Shown: positions 43,537 through 53,880 of the stretch, piece by piece
How the letters are laid out: each line of letters begins with the position of its first letter
Position numbering within the stretch: position 1 is the stretch's first letter
Source of the DNA: Oegoconia quadripuncta
Lineage: Eukaryota > Arthropoda > Insecta > Lepidoptera > Autostichidae
Length of the DNA: 64,000 nucleotides
Assembly (NCBI GenBank): GCA_949316235.1
Contig: OX438750.1
Coordinates: 17,610,865-17,674,864, forward strand
Reading direction: 5' to 3'
Made by a program: the position numbers and the translations under genes
Notes under the pieces: model-generated
The model's database searches: none
Told to the model about the DNA's origin: nothing
The model's input: only the letters and a program-made list of their open reading frames with translations

Positions 43537-43624
43537 GGGCGCAACCTTTTGGGTAGTGATAGTATACTCATGATTTGAATGTGTATGTCATGAGTACTAT
43601 CAATACCTAAAGGTTTATGCGCCC
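43537..43624. mobile_element. Small fold-back element
   Basis: Left arm GGGCGCAACCTTTTGGGTAG to ACTCATGA and right arm TCATGAGTACTATCAATACC to GCGCCC pair over about 37 bases with a 14-base loop and a few mismatches. It looks like a MITE derivative. Confidence 0.7.
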
Positions 43625-43679
43625 CGTCTTTATCTATCTATATATCTATATATATATAGTGATTTAAAAAATATAATAT

Positions 43680-43825
43680 TATAAACCGACGAGCATGTAT
43701 GAACAACATTATGAGATTGAAGGTAGCAGAGAGGTGTGTCAGGATCGTAGCAAGTGGAAGTCTGTGGTCTCTGCCTACCCCAACGGGAAACAGGCGTGAC
43801 ATTATGTATGTATGTATGTATGTAA
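43680..43825 (+). pseudogene. RTE/CR1-like LINE 3' end with (ATGT)n tail
   Basis: A frame ending QDRSKWKSVVSAYPNGKQA and a stop at 43797-43799 is the usual C-terminus of a LINE ORF common in Lepidoptera. It is followed by GACATT and (ATGT)n. Confidence 0.7.
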
Positions 43826-44001
43826 TATTACTAATACAGCAATTATTGTAAACTAAATATTCTAGCGTCGCGTCGCTGCCTAAGCGGTTAAGTATACCAA
43901 ATATATGTTTAATTATTATATCGTATATATTGTTAAGATAAAACGAGATTTTTTAAGTAAACTGAGCAATAAAGATAATAATAATAATATGTAATATAAT
44001 A

Positions 44002-44216
44002 TATAAATATTTCGGACACTTACACCAATCACCTAGTCCCAAACTAAGCAAAGCTTGTACTATGGATGCTAGATGACGGATAAACATACATAAATATTTA
44101 TATAAACATCCATGACTCAGGAATAAATGTTCATATTCATCACATAAACATTTACTTCGAACCCGCAACCGTTGGTTTCGCTGACAGGGTCACTATCCAC
44201 TACACCAATCGTCGTC
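44002..44216 (-). repeat. SINE-I, inverted copy
   Basis: It has the same blocks as 2463-2697 on the opposite strand, including a B-box-like GGTTCGAAGT and GACTAGGTGATTGGTG. Confidence 0.8.
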
Positions 44217-44447
44217 AAAGATAGATTTCACATATAGTACAACTATACTCTATTCAGGTTAATGAAATCTGATTTTTTTCTCTGGTTTGCAATACACTGA
44301 CTTTGTGCTTAATTTTTAGATACATACACGATCCGTATCACAAATGGAAATAAAATGCCCCTGTGCCCCTGTTCCCAACCCCACTCTATAGACTTGTATG
44401 AAATAAACGCTTAAATTACTTGCGCTTTAAGTAAAAACCGGCTTTAA

Positions 44448-44775
44448 CCGCCTCCGTGGCTCAATGTAAACATCATTGGGTTTACGATTCGGAGGTCGCG
44501 GATTCGATCCCTAGTGGGGTACATGTTTTAAGTACTCAGTTTGGTTGGTGGTAGGGCATTTTAAATGTCCGCCTGGCTAGCTACCACCATCTTATCTAAA
44601 TCTGCCGCCAAGCAGCAATGTTAATAGCATTGTTGTGTTCCGGTTGTCAGAGATAAGATAGCCAGTCCTCCAAATGTTTTGGGGGTTCCGGGTCAGTACG
44701 CTTCCACCTTCGACCTCATTTTCACTTAACAACAGGTGTGATTGAGGTCAAGGACCAACCCGTTGTGCATAAAAA
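44448..44775 (+). repeat. SINE-III, complete copy
   Basis: tRNA-like head CGCCTCCGTGGCTCAATG with B-box GGATTCGATCC, then GGTGGTAGGGCATTTTAAATG, the shared 3' part CCTCATTTTCACTTAACAAC, and TGTGCATAAAAAAAA. Confidence 0.85.
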
Positions 44776-44902
44776 AAAAGAACTTCTTCACGTCAAATGT
44801 CAAGGTTTATAGGTTATCAGAAGTAGGTATATGTCTGTCATATAGGTTTTGATGATCAATCAGTACCTACGCTAATAGAATACGTGTTTAATAGCCATAT
44901 CT

Positions 44903-44966
44903 TTTTAATAAACTTGGTTCTAAAAAAGCCTTCCCTTCGGCTTTTTTAGAACCAAGTTTATTAAAA
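44903..44966. repeat. Perfect 28-bp inverted repeat with 8-base loop
   Basis: Arms TTTTAATAAACTTGGTTC...AAAAGCC and its exact complement, with loop TTCCCTTC. No neighbouring gene explains it. Confidence 0.95.
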
Positions 44967-45054
44967 TTTGAATCATAATTGGGAAATAAAAATTTCCAGG
45001 GCTAGAACATATTTGAGATTAGGTAATCCCTAGAAAAAGGGTAACAACGTATAG

Positions 45055-45252
45055 ACAGAGGGCGGAGTGTGAGTTTTGTTTCGACTTAACTTTACTACCA
45101 CGTTCACGTTTACGTGATGATTTCGTATGAAGAAATGTGCAGCGCCTCTAGCGGTTAGTTTGCAAAACGATTTTTTTCATAGATACTTTTTGCGTAAACG
45201 CGAACCCGATGGTAAAGTTAAAAACGAGGCAAAACTCGCACTTCGCACACAG
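45055..45252. mobile_element. MITE with roughly 50-bp terminal inverted repeats, copy 2
   Basis: It aligns with 11847-12042 along its length, including the GTGCAGCGCCTCTAGCGG interior and both inverted arms. Confidence 0.78.
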
Positions 45253-45737
45253 ATAACCGTTGTCACCTTATCCAAATAAGCTCAACAGAAAACCAGAGGT
45301 CTACACAGGGTGAATTTGAATTCGTGTAATTCCTAATTAAACGGTGACGCCACTTTTGATTACGACCAACTTTCCCCAAGGACCATAGTCGAATTCGATC
45401 AAAAAAATTTCGATTACAGCAAAGTAAACTATTCTGAAACCACATTTAGTATGGAAGTCCGACAATTTTCGGGCTGAATTCGGCTATGGTTCGTAATGAA
45501 CAGGAATTACACGAATTAAATTTCACCCTGTAATATAGTACTGCATCAACTAAATTGATTAATAATAATAAATATAACTTACCAAATTAAATAAATAATT
45601 TTCAATAAAGAACAGCATCTTGTCAGTGCTATTTTCACTCACGTTTCGTCTTGATTCACTTATTTATTAGCTTCGTACCATTAGCAGCGTTTAACTAAAT
45701 AAAAATCAGTGAATGTTACATTTATAACAGCTCACTG
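45253..45737. other. No gene recognised
   Basis: The sequence GAATTACACGAATT and its near complement flank a stretch at 45310-45520 (CACAGGGTGAATTTGAATTCG and TTAAATTTCACCCTGTAATA), a possible fold-back of about 230 bp. Confidence 0.4.
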
Positions 45738-45882
45738 CATTTTTTTTTATGCCCAACGGGTTGGTACTGGACCTCAATCACACCTGATGATAGGTGAAGA
45801 TGAGGTCGAAGATGGAAGCGTACTGACCCGGAAACCCCAACACATTTGGGGGACTGGCTATCATGCCTGCATGTAAACAAGT
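45738..45882 (-). repeat. SINE-III 3' fragment, inverted
   Basis: TTTTTTTTATGCCCAACGGG then GATGAGGTCGAAG and TTTGGGGGACTGGCTATC. Confidence 0.75.
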
Positions 45883-46244
45883 CATCATAATTACCCTAAT
45901 AATGGTACTTAGAACACATTAGATAATTACTTTTAGATAGGGTGATAAGTAAAGCAAGCACGAGCGGGGAACGTGGGGCTTTGGAGCGGTCGTTGTCTAG
46001 GGCCATCTTAGCGTGGTCTTAGCATCTACTATTTATTTGTTTTTCCTTGCTTTATAAAATCATAAATAGTAAAAATACTTTTTTTAAAAGAGCAACTCCT
46101 TGAATTTATCGGTAATTTGTCTCTGGGGGAGTAATTGTGTGTCATGACGTTTTCAAATGGTAATTTTTAAGTTGCGATATAAAACTTTTTTGATTTGATA
46201 AGAATCGTATTAGGTAGATAGGTACTGCACAAAAATGGAAAATA

Positions 46245-46345
46245 TAAAATATAGCCAGTCCCCCAAATGTGTTGCAGTTTCCGGGTCAGTACGCTTCCAC
46301 CTTGGACCTCAGTACCAACCAGATGTGCATAAAAAAATATATATC
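46245..46345 (+). repeat. SINE-III 3' fragment
   Basis: AGCCAGTCCCCCAAATG, GGGTCAGTACGCTTCCACC, then GATGTGCATAAAAAAA; lacks the CTTCACTTAACATCAGG part. Confidence 0.7.
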
Positions 46346-46881
46346 AAGACTACAATCGAGCCCTTTTATCACTAGAAAAGAAATTGTATCTGTACCCTAC
46401 CCTTTGCTCCTTAATCTTGCATTACTTGAAGAAAATAATAAATAATGACGATCACGTAGGGCCTAGAGCCAATAATTTCACTCTATTACACGTACCAGGT
46501 GTTGTCTGTAATGAGAACGAATTACGGACACGAAGTACTTACTCTCCTTCTGCCCTGAGTATTACTTCAATGACATGGTCATACAATTGTTCTATGTACA
46601 CTAAATAAAGGGTTAACCCAAGGAGTAATGCCCAGTACATTACGAGCGATCTTACGTGTTTCTATTCATATTTAAAACTCAATTTCTCGAAGAACAGACA
46701 AATAATTTTGAAAGTAAAAGCTGATACTGAGACATTAAATCAATTTTGAACCTTACATCAACTCAATAAGTCTTATGTCTCCATTGTTGGAACACAGCCC
46801 TTTCTCCCTAGAGTAGGTACTATACAGGCCACAACTCAAAGTGCGGATTGATGGATATGTGTCAGATTAGTGGTTACCTGT
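46346..46881. other. No gene recognised
   Basis: The 74-residue frame at 46384-46608 shows no motif. Confidence 0.4.
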
Positions 46882-47190
46882 GAGCGTCGGTGACTCAGCG
46901 GTTAAGACGCGGTCTCCCGATTTGAGGTCCGGGTTCAATTCCCAGGCAGGCCATGTACCAATGAGTTTTTAAATTTCATTTAATTACTTAAGTGCATTTT
47001 ATCCGCTGCTCTTTGACGGTGTAGGAAAACATCGTGAGAAAACCTGCATACCTGAGGAATAAAAATTCTAAGGCATGTGAAGTCCCCAACCCGCATTGGG
47101 CCAGCGTGGTAAACTATGGACCATACTCCATCATTATAAGAGGGAAGGCCTACATCCTTGCAGTGTGATGTTTACGGGCTGAGATGATGA
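46882..47190 (+). repeat. SINE-V, complete copy
   Basis: GCGTCGGTGACTCAGCGGTT head, B-box GGTTCAATTCC, then the SINE-V body and GATGTTTACGGGCTGAGATG end. Confidence 0.85.
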
Positions 47191-47221
47191 TGAATGGTTA
47201 CCTGACTGTCATGTGTATTCA

Positions 47222-47262
47222 AGCCGCTTTTGTAGGCCACCGACTTTGCTTAACGGTTGCCT
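47222..47262 (-). repeat. Fragment of the 5S-type SINE body
   Basis: GCTTTTGTAGGCCACCGACTT is the complement of the GTCGGTGGCCTACAGGAGC block at 58712-58732. Confidence 0.5.
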
Positions 47263-47604
47263 TCAGTAGCCTCTGAAGTACTGAAAGAATTTTATGAAAA
47301 TGCCGCTAGTCATCCATCCATACAAGTTATATCTCTTTCACGAGGAAGTGAAACTCTTTCTGTTTGTCTAAAACCCAATCGAATCTCAATAATTCAACCG
47401 TGAGAACTGGCAAAATAACCGACTTATTGAAGTTAGTACCGAGGAAATACAATATCCTTCTCCGACCTCTTCGATAGTTCTTCTTACTGATTCCCCGGCA
47501 AAAATATCAAGTCCTTGAGGACCAATAGCGACAACACGGCATTGTCTGTAGTTTCTTAGAGGTGCTGCAGCGTACAAGTGTGGAAACGCAGGAAAACATA
47601 GAAG

Positions 47605-47730
47605 ATGTTCCAGTTGTCAGAGATAAGATGGGGTTTCCGGGTCTTACGCTTCCACCTTCAGCCTCATCTTCACTTAACATCAGGCGTGATTGAGGCCAAG
47701 AGCTAACCCGTTGTGTATAAAAAAAAGACA
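47605..47730 (+). repeat. SINE-III 3' fragment
   Basis: CCAGTTGTCAGAGATAAGAT, then CTTCACTTAACATCAGGCG and GTGTATAAAAAAAAG. Confidence 0.75.
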
Positions 47731-48139
47731 CCGTTGAAGACTTGAGATTGCAGTGCAATGTAGATTGTTGAGTGGTTTTTAATCCAACAATTCAAAACTA
47801 CTTATAAGTATTCTGTGGTTACTATTATGAGTACGACGGCAACCCTATTAGTCAGATTTCAAGATACTTCATTAGTGTAAATAATGGTATTCAAGGATTC
47901 TTACAAAAAAAAGTACATGTATTTTAAATTGCAGGGTAATGAACGTTACATTGTAACTAATTACAGAATACAATTGTAGTTTTAGCTTTGAGTTTGCAGT
48001 ACCTATGTGGAAAATTGCTGAAGGTAAATAAACCGGCCAAGTGTGTGTCGGCCACGCGCAGTGTAGGGTCTCGTAATTGCCCGTCACAATTTATGCGGAC
48101 TTATAAGGGGGCTTTTTGTTGTTCGATAAATATTCAATG

Positions 48140-48290
48140 GAAATGATTTTTAAAACTATACCAAAAGGTCGCGGGATCGAATCCCGCTAGGGGCATATGT
48201 TTGTATGATGAATACAGACAGATTCATTTATATAAGCATTTATTTACAAAAACCAATTTTTTTTAGTTTATCAACTAAAAGTACGAATTA
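48140..48290 (+). repeat. SINE-II fragment
   Basis: CTATACCAAAAGGTCGCGGG, B-box GGATCGAATCC, and the TTTACAAAAACCAATTTTTTT body; the 3' part is missing. Confidence 0.7.
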
Positions 48291-48519
48291 AAGTAAATAT
48301 TTATTACATAGTATTAAAAAAGATATTTATTTTGCCATTAAATGTGGAAAATTATATCAGTCAAATGACCACCCTTACTGCAGCTGCAGGCTTTGGTTCT
48401 TCTGATGAAATTTTCGTCAAATGAATACCTATTTATCAGTGGCAAGCCCTTCATACGGGCAGGAAGGCACTGCCTACCCGAGCAAATTGTCCTACAACTA
48501 TCACAAGATGAACAATCGG

Positions 48520-48610
48520 ACTGTAGTACGCTTCCACTTTCGACCTCATCTTCACTTAACATCAGGTGTGATTGAGGTCAAGTACCAACCCGTTGTGCAT
48601 AAAAAAAATA
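48520..48610 (+). repeat. SINE-III 3' fragment
   Basis: GTACGCTTCCACTTTCGACC, CTTCACTTAACATCAGGTG, and TTGTGCATAAAAAAAA. Confidence 0.75.
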
Positions 48611-49830
48611 GCACAGTCCGATAACTTGATCTTGTGATACTTAATTTTGATATGATTGATAGCAATGATATCAAAATTCAAACTTGGTTCAGATTTATAA
48701 AGTGGTTTTCCTCGAAATGCATTGTCAAGACAGCTGATTCATACTGATGTGAACAAAAATATACTTAACAGTTACGAGGATTGCTATTAAAGTGAGTTAC
48801 TATTTTGTAGTTGTATTTTTTCTCTGTTAATAGCAAATTTTATAATTGTGCGTAACCTGTGACAAAACGTTGTGCTATTTAGTTATTAATTATTATATTT
48901 GAGCACACATCGATTTACTGTTTTTATTTAACTGATTTCAAAAAAGAGGTTCCGCGATAATCTCTGCTAGTTACGGACCGACTTCGATAATTCATTTTTG
49001 GTAGAATATAAATTTCCATATAAATTTAGTGAAGATCTGATAATGTACTCCGGAGACAACGAAATCTTGCAATCAGCTGTTTTGACAACTTTTGGCGGTT
49101 CAGTTGTATTTCGAACATGTCACTGTTTTTTGGGAGCTGACGATACTGCTCATCACTGGTACAATGCTCTTATGGCCAAGCTCCCTATGACCTACGACTA
49201 CGAATACAAATACTCTTTATTACACAAAGTAATTTACACAAATTTTCTTATGGTAACCATAGAACACAATTAGGCGGATTTATCACTAAAAGCGATCTCT
49301 TCCACGCAACCCACAACTATCGGAAATTTGTAGAACGGTAGTTAAAATATATCTATAATTCCAAAATTAGAGAATAAATAATAATTATCTTAAGTACCAA
49401 ACAGGTCAAGAATGATACAACACTATGCATAGACAATGTTTTCTTTTGTAGTATAACAAGTTAAAAAAAAACTCCGCGAATTTCTCTGTATCATTTAAAA
49501 TGCAGCAACCGAAATGCGGTAGCAGCACCGACCACCGAACCCGGTGATTAACGCCCTCCAGGCACAAAACTGTTAACTCAGTTACGCCCCGAAGATAAAT
49601 AATTATCTTTAAAACGGGTCCGGTCCAGAACTGCCGACCCACCGAAATGTCACTGCGCCCGAGGCAACAGCACCTATTCATTGAGGAAAATAATATATTT
49701 TCGTGTCAATTTATATTCTTTTTTTAGCAGATTCTGAGATATGATTTTTCAGTGTTCCGTACCTGAAATGGCAAAATCGGCGTAAGTATGGAATGGTCTA
49801 TCCAACTGTCACGGTGATTTGCTTCAGAAA
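48611..49830. other. No supported gene; possible gag-like scrap at 48998-49273
   Basis: A 91-residue frame with a WYNALMAKLP motif is vaguely like retrotransposon gag (the F-G-A-WY pattern), but it is too short and isolated to call. Confidence 0.3.
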
Positions 49831-49910
49831 TAGCGCCATCTAGTTCCACGATAAGCAACTAAGTTTGCATTATTCTTTTGATAGTAGATACCATAGACCA
49901 TTTTAGGGTT
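49831..49910 (-). repeat. SINE-II 3' fragment, inverted
   Basis: AGCGCCATCTAGTTCCACGATAAGCAACTAAGTTTGCATTA in parts matches the 6890-6930 region. Confidence 0.65.
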
Positions 49911-49967
49911 ATGTTATAAAATTTAAAAAAATGTAACCCTGTTAGGTATTACAGTAACATTTCATAA

Positions 49968-50118
49968 ATATATAAATGCGACACTCTGTCTGTCTATTAC
50001 CTTTTGATGACTAAACCTCTGAACCGATCGCATTGAAATTTGGGACGGAGAAAGACACAACTAAGCTACTGTTCATCCTGAAAATGTCCACAATAAAGTG
50101 ATTCCACGCGGATGAAGC
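49968..50118 (-). repeat. CTTCATCCGCGTGG repeat, inverted
   Basis: It ends TTCCACGCGGATGAAGCAGC, the complement of the GACTTCG(T/C)CGCGTGG start. It includes CTCTGTCTGTCTATTACC and TTGAAATTTGGGACGGAG. Confidence 0.65.
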
Positions 50119-50516
50119 AGCAAGAAGATAAATTCAGAAAAAAGAGTACAGATTACTGAATGCTTAAGGTGAAGATTGAAGGAAAATTATTAAGATTGCT
50201 ATTAATTTTCGAGCTGCAGTAGAACAAATGATAGTACGGAACACTCATTGCCCCGAGTCTTTACCAGTTTTTCTACTGTTATGAAGTATTTTTATGTTAA
50301 TAATACTGCTTTTGTCCTGTGTGTGGGTTCTTTGCAGGAAAAAAAAAATTTACTCGTCTTTCCTAACTCATTGCGAGCCTAGCGTATAGACAAGCGTCAA
50401 AGCAGTGACGGGCAGCAGAGTGAAGCTCATAAAGATATGTCAAACCTCCGATTCAGGAGATAATCTCGTGCAGAACGTTGTTTATTTGCAAGTCGTTTAT
50501 TCACCCGGCGTATATA
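50119..50516. other. No gene recognised
   Basis: AT-rich, with an A-run near 50340. Confidence 0.4.
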
Positions 50517-50983
50517 TTAGGTCTTTACCTATGAAATTGCCGTTTTGTATGAAAAAATTTAAACAAATTTTTTTCATGTATTTTTTATTTGTATTAATCG
50601 AAGTAATCACCCATGCAATCAATGTATCTTTGCCAACGCAGTGGCAGTTTATTGATGCCCTTCTTAAAGAAATCAGCTGGACGGGAGGCAACAAATTCTT
50701 CAAAGGCATTTTGTACTGCCTCTCGGGTATTGAATTTTTTTCCTGCCAAGAAGTTATCCAAATTCTGGAAAAAGTAGTAGTCTGTAAGCGCAAGCTCTGG
50801 TGAGTAGGGCCGATGACGGAGAGCTTCCAACCCCACTTCTTGCAACTTGGAGACCGTCTGCTGTGCAGTATGAGGTCGCGCGTTGTCGTGCAGGAGCAGC
50901 GGACAGGAGCGATTGACCAATGCTGGTGGGAGATGTGCCAGCTTCTCCGTCATTGTGTTCAGTTCTTCACAGTAAGTAATTCT
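50517..50983 (-). mobile_element. mariner transposon, right half only
   Basis: The end TTAGGTCTTTACC follows a TA dinucleotide at 50515-50516, as expected for mariner. The transposase C-terminal half follows on the - strand. The 5' half and the other terminus were not found. Confidence 0.8.
50594..50983 (-). pseudogene. mariner transposase C-terminal part
   Basis: Read on the - strand, about 129 codons are open, starting just after a TAG at 50984-50986 and running through TYCEELN. The transposase cuts and pastes the element at TA sites. The catalytic domain is seen as HDNARPH (second Asp) and, 34 residues later, the Asp of YSPELALTD: a D34D spacing, diagnostic of mariner. The motif normally reads SPDL(S/A)P(T/S)D, so Glu for Asp and Leu for Pro are changed here. 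The ending INKLPLRWQRYID...YFD is the usual C-terminus. The part with the first catalytic Asp and the DNA-binding domain is missing, so it is dead. The sequence resembles the cecropia subfamily most. Confidence 0.87.
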
Positions 50984-51519
50984 CTAGGTTATGTCTTCTA
51001 CAGATTTCTTCATTCCTGATTCGATTTTGTAGTGAACACCGAGCATCGATCTTTCGATAAACTGATTGATGAAGCTGACAGATGAATTCCATTTCCGAAG
51101 CGGTAGTAGCTTGGATATACCGACTGACAGATAAAAGCAAAAAACCTTTTTTATTTCCAGTAGATTTAAATTGACATTCAACAAATGATATCATGTATCT
51201 TACGTTGAAATAAATGCTTGAAGTTTGAAGCTCTTATTTGACCTCAAAGTTTCTCAGAGGCCTACAGTCACAGATCACGTTTACGTGCTGCAAGCCGGTG
51301 TAGAAATACATATGTAGGAATCTAATATACCAGAAATTTGAGGTCGAATACTTTAATTTACCATTACCATTACCAACAGGTGAGCTACTTGCTAATTTGT
51401 CATAAAGTTCCATGTCATAAACCCACCACAAAAAGCCTTTAACAATAAGATGCGTCTTTTTTATAATACAATTACGACCTATACGTTAGCTAATTGTATG
51501 CCAATTAACATAATCAGTA
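50984..51519. other. No gene recognised
   Basis: Frames at 50967-51194 (-) and 51234-51431 (-) have no known motif; the first may include drifted mariner sequence. Confidence 0.4.
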
Positions 51520-51640
51520 ACCGCCGTGCCGCGCGCCGCCGCGTCGCAGGCGCATCAACGGTCATAGCGCACAGGGCGGAACAACCCCACCCGTCCGGAA
51601 CCTGTGGACACGCCGGAACTAGTGTTCGGAACAGATGACA
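51520..51640. other. CpG-rich patch
   Basis: CCGCCGTGCCGCGCGCCGCC and GGAACAACCCCACCCGTCCGG. It stands out against AT-rich flanks and may be part of the same promoter/exon area as 51955-52302. Confidence 0.35.
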
Positions 51641-51954
51641 ACAGGGCTAGTCGGTAAAGGTCAAGTGGACGTTATTGTTGTTGGGAATTCTAAAGTTAAA
51701 ATGAGGGTATAATAGCCATCTGTATAGACTTGAATATTGTTACATTAAATATCTTCAAAGATTTAAATTTATTGATAAAAACTAAGAAGAGCATGAAGTT
51801 GCCGAATAAAAAGCTTTCCATGTAAACTTATCGGGGTAATCGATTAACTCTCAGAATCAGAATCACCAAAGTCAACCCTCTCCGAGACCATTAAGATAAA
51901 ATTAATTGGGCACCACTGATCTTCCGCGTCTTGAGATGAAAAAAGTGGGCACAC

Positions 51955-52302
51955 GTGGTCACTACCGTTCATTTACGAACGCGAATTATGCGTAGTACGG
52001 CAGGTGGCAGGTGGGTAGCATGGGAACTCGGGGTTGTGGTGGGTTCCCACGGCCGCCTCATTCACCACGCCACACCTGCGCCCCTTAACGGGGATGCTAC
52101 ACACACGACTGCCACGCGAAGGAAAGCGCCGATTAGATCCGAGTGTATGCTACGCCTTCTTGCGCATGCCCCGCGGGGTACTACAACAACTTTATGTGAG
52201 GGAGGGTGGGTAGATCTCGATGTGCCGTGTAAAGAGGCTGTACGTCGCGCGTGCATGTGTGATGCGCGTGGGCAGCTCAAGTTACACGATTTACTCAAGT
52301 AA
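51955..52302 (+). other. GC-rich open stretch ending at a splice donor; candidate exon
   Basis: An open frame of 115 codons on the + strand ends at a TAA that overlaps CTCAA|GTAAGTG, a good splice donor at 52299. GC content is much higher than the flanks. The translated product has no recognised domain, and an antisense frame (52062-52298) exists as well. It may be a 5' exon, coding or not, of a gene to the right. I assign no function. Confidence 0.3.
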
Positions 52303-52787
52303 GTGTCCGTACAGGGCTGTTTACGCTATGTGTTTTAACAGGTCCCCGCATGTGTGCGTTAGGTGTTTGATTTATTTACGATGTTAGCTTTACGATAACG
52401 ATTACGATTATATAAGATTTTACTTTGCTTCTGTTTATTAAGCTTATGGATATTGTAATTATACCCGCATCCTGTAATTTTACGGATAAATTATCATAAA
52501 ATATACCCGGCTTGACATTGCGCTGCTCGAAGTGACGAGTTGCGGAATTGATGGTGGTTTTACTCGTACTGATTACAGTGATCGTATTTAATATGCCTGT
52601 GGGAATGGTTTCTTAGGGCTTCATACGCACGATAAACATGATTAACAAATTTTAAATGGCATTTTTAACTTCTGTATTTTTATTATAAACTTTTAGGAAG
52701 ACTATGGACTATATTTTATACATACGTACGAACATAACGTCACAATTATCCCAAATGGGGTGGTCAGAAATATCCCAAACATTGTGT
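52303..52787. other. No gene recognised
   Basis: AT-rich and without repeat matches. Confidence 0.4.
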
Positions 52788-53002
52788 TTCATCATCAACC
52801 CGTAAACATCCCACTCCACCATGCTGGTCCAATTTTTATTTCTCAGGCATTTCCTCACGATGTTTTCAAGAGCAGTCGGATAACTGCACATAAGTAATTA
52901 AATTAAATTTCAAAACTCATTGATACATGGCCTGCCTGGGAATCGAACCCGGACCTCCCAAATTGGGAGACTGCGTCTTAACCGCTGAGCCACCGACGCT
53001 CG
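52788..53002 (-). repeat. SINE-V, inverted copy
   Basis: TCATCAACCCGTAAACATCC at the left and GGGAATCGAACCCGGACC, then CTGAGCCACCGACGCTC at the right: the complement of the SINE-V order. Confidence 0.85.
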
Positions 53003-53365
53003 TTGTGTTTGGGCGAGTTTGATGCTTGAATCAACATCCACGGTTCACCTTTCGAAATATACAGAAATGCATGCGTGACCCCATCGCTAATAAAACATGC
53101 AAATCTATACATGTTTTTGGTGAAGAGACGGGTTGGTTCTATTCTTTTAACGTGCCGAAACCACACTATATTTTATATTATTAATTAAACCACTAAAACA
53201 TTTTGTAGGTAGGTACCTAATCTATTTAAAGTTGCGCGACCATTCAAATTGTACATCCTGTGCAAACGATCAATCGTTGCGAAAATACTTACCTAATACC
53301 TATAAATCCCGTAGCAAAATTGTAATAAATTATTATGATTCGATTGAATTACTCGTGGCGCAGTC
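53003..53365. other. No gene recognised
   Basis: A 62-residue - strand frame at its left end lies partly in the SINE. Confidence 0.4.
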
Positions 53366-53560
53366 GCATCCGCTATTCGTCTTCAATTAGCCAAGTTAAG
53401 CAACGTCCCTCCCAGTCTGGCCTGAATCCTACAACCTAAGGATCTGCAAAAGCAAAGTGAATAAGCATTTACTGGGATCGCGTGCTTCATCTTCGACCAC
53501 ATCGTCATTTTCCATCAGTTGAGATTGTTATCAAACGCGTAACCAGTAAATCATTAAAAA
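53366..53560 (+). repeat. SINE with a 5S rRNA-like head and SINE-IV tail
   Basis: The stretch near 53375-53410 (ATTAGCCAAGTTAAGCAACGTC) matches the 5S rRNA box A region (CACCGAAGTTAAGCAACGTC type). The tail 53482-53560 has TTCATCTTCGACCACATCG and an A-rich end shared with 9772-9840. It suggests that SINE-IV is a 5S-derived family. Confidence 0.5.
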
Positions 53561-53624
53561 GAAACGTCTGGCGCGGTAGACCCAATTTATTTTGGGTCGG
53601 CTCAGTACATCTTTTTTCCAATGA

Positions 53625-53880
53625 CCTCTGTTAGTTGAGGAGTAATAGGTTAGCATGGTTTGGGCACATTATGAGGAGGGATGAAAGGCACGTAACGAGA
53701 CGAGTGCTAAGTATGAATGAGGAGGGATACAGAGGTAGCGGAAGACCAAAGAAGGTGTGGGTAGATTGCGTGAAGAATGATATGTGTGTGAAAGGGGTGA
53801 ATACGGAGATGACGGCTGATAGAGGAGAGTGGAAGAGGATGACATGTTGTGCCGACCCCACCTAGAGTGGGATAAGGGCA
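53625..53880 (+). pseudogene. LINE reverse transcriptase C-terminal fragment
   Basis: A frame with RLAWFGHIMRRDERHV, GYRGSGRPKKVWVDCV and RGEWKRMTCCADPT is the typical end of an RTE-like LINE ORF2 of insects. The stop lies at 53863-53865. The catalytic domain is not present. Confidence 0.8.

Noticed and set aside
44939..44970. Bacterial-type terminator
   Set aside because: The hairpin is symmetrical with A/T runs on both sides, and the context is eukaryotic without a gene upstream.
48998..49273. gag-like gene
   Set aside because: A single WY motif in 91 residues without knuckle, LTR or pol nearby is not enough.
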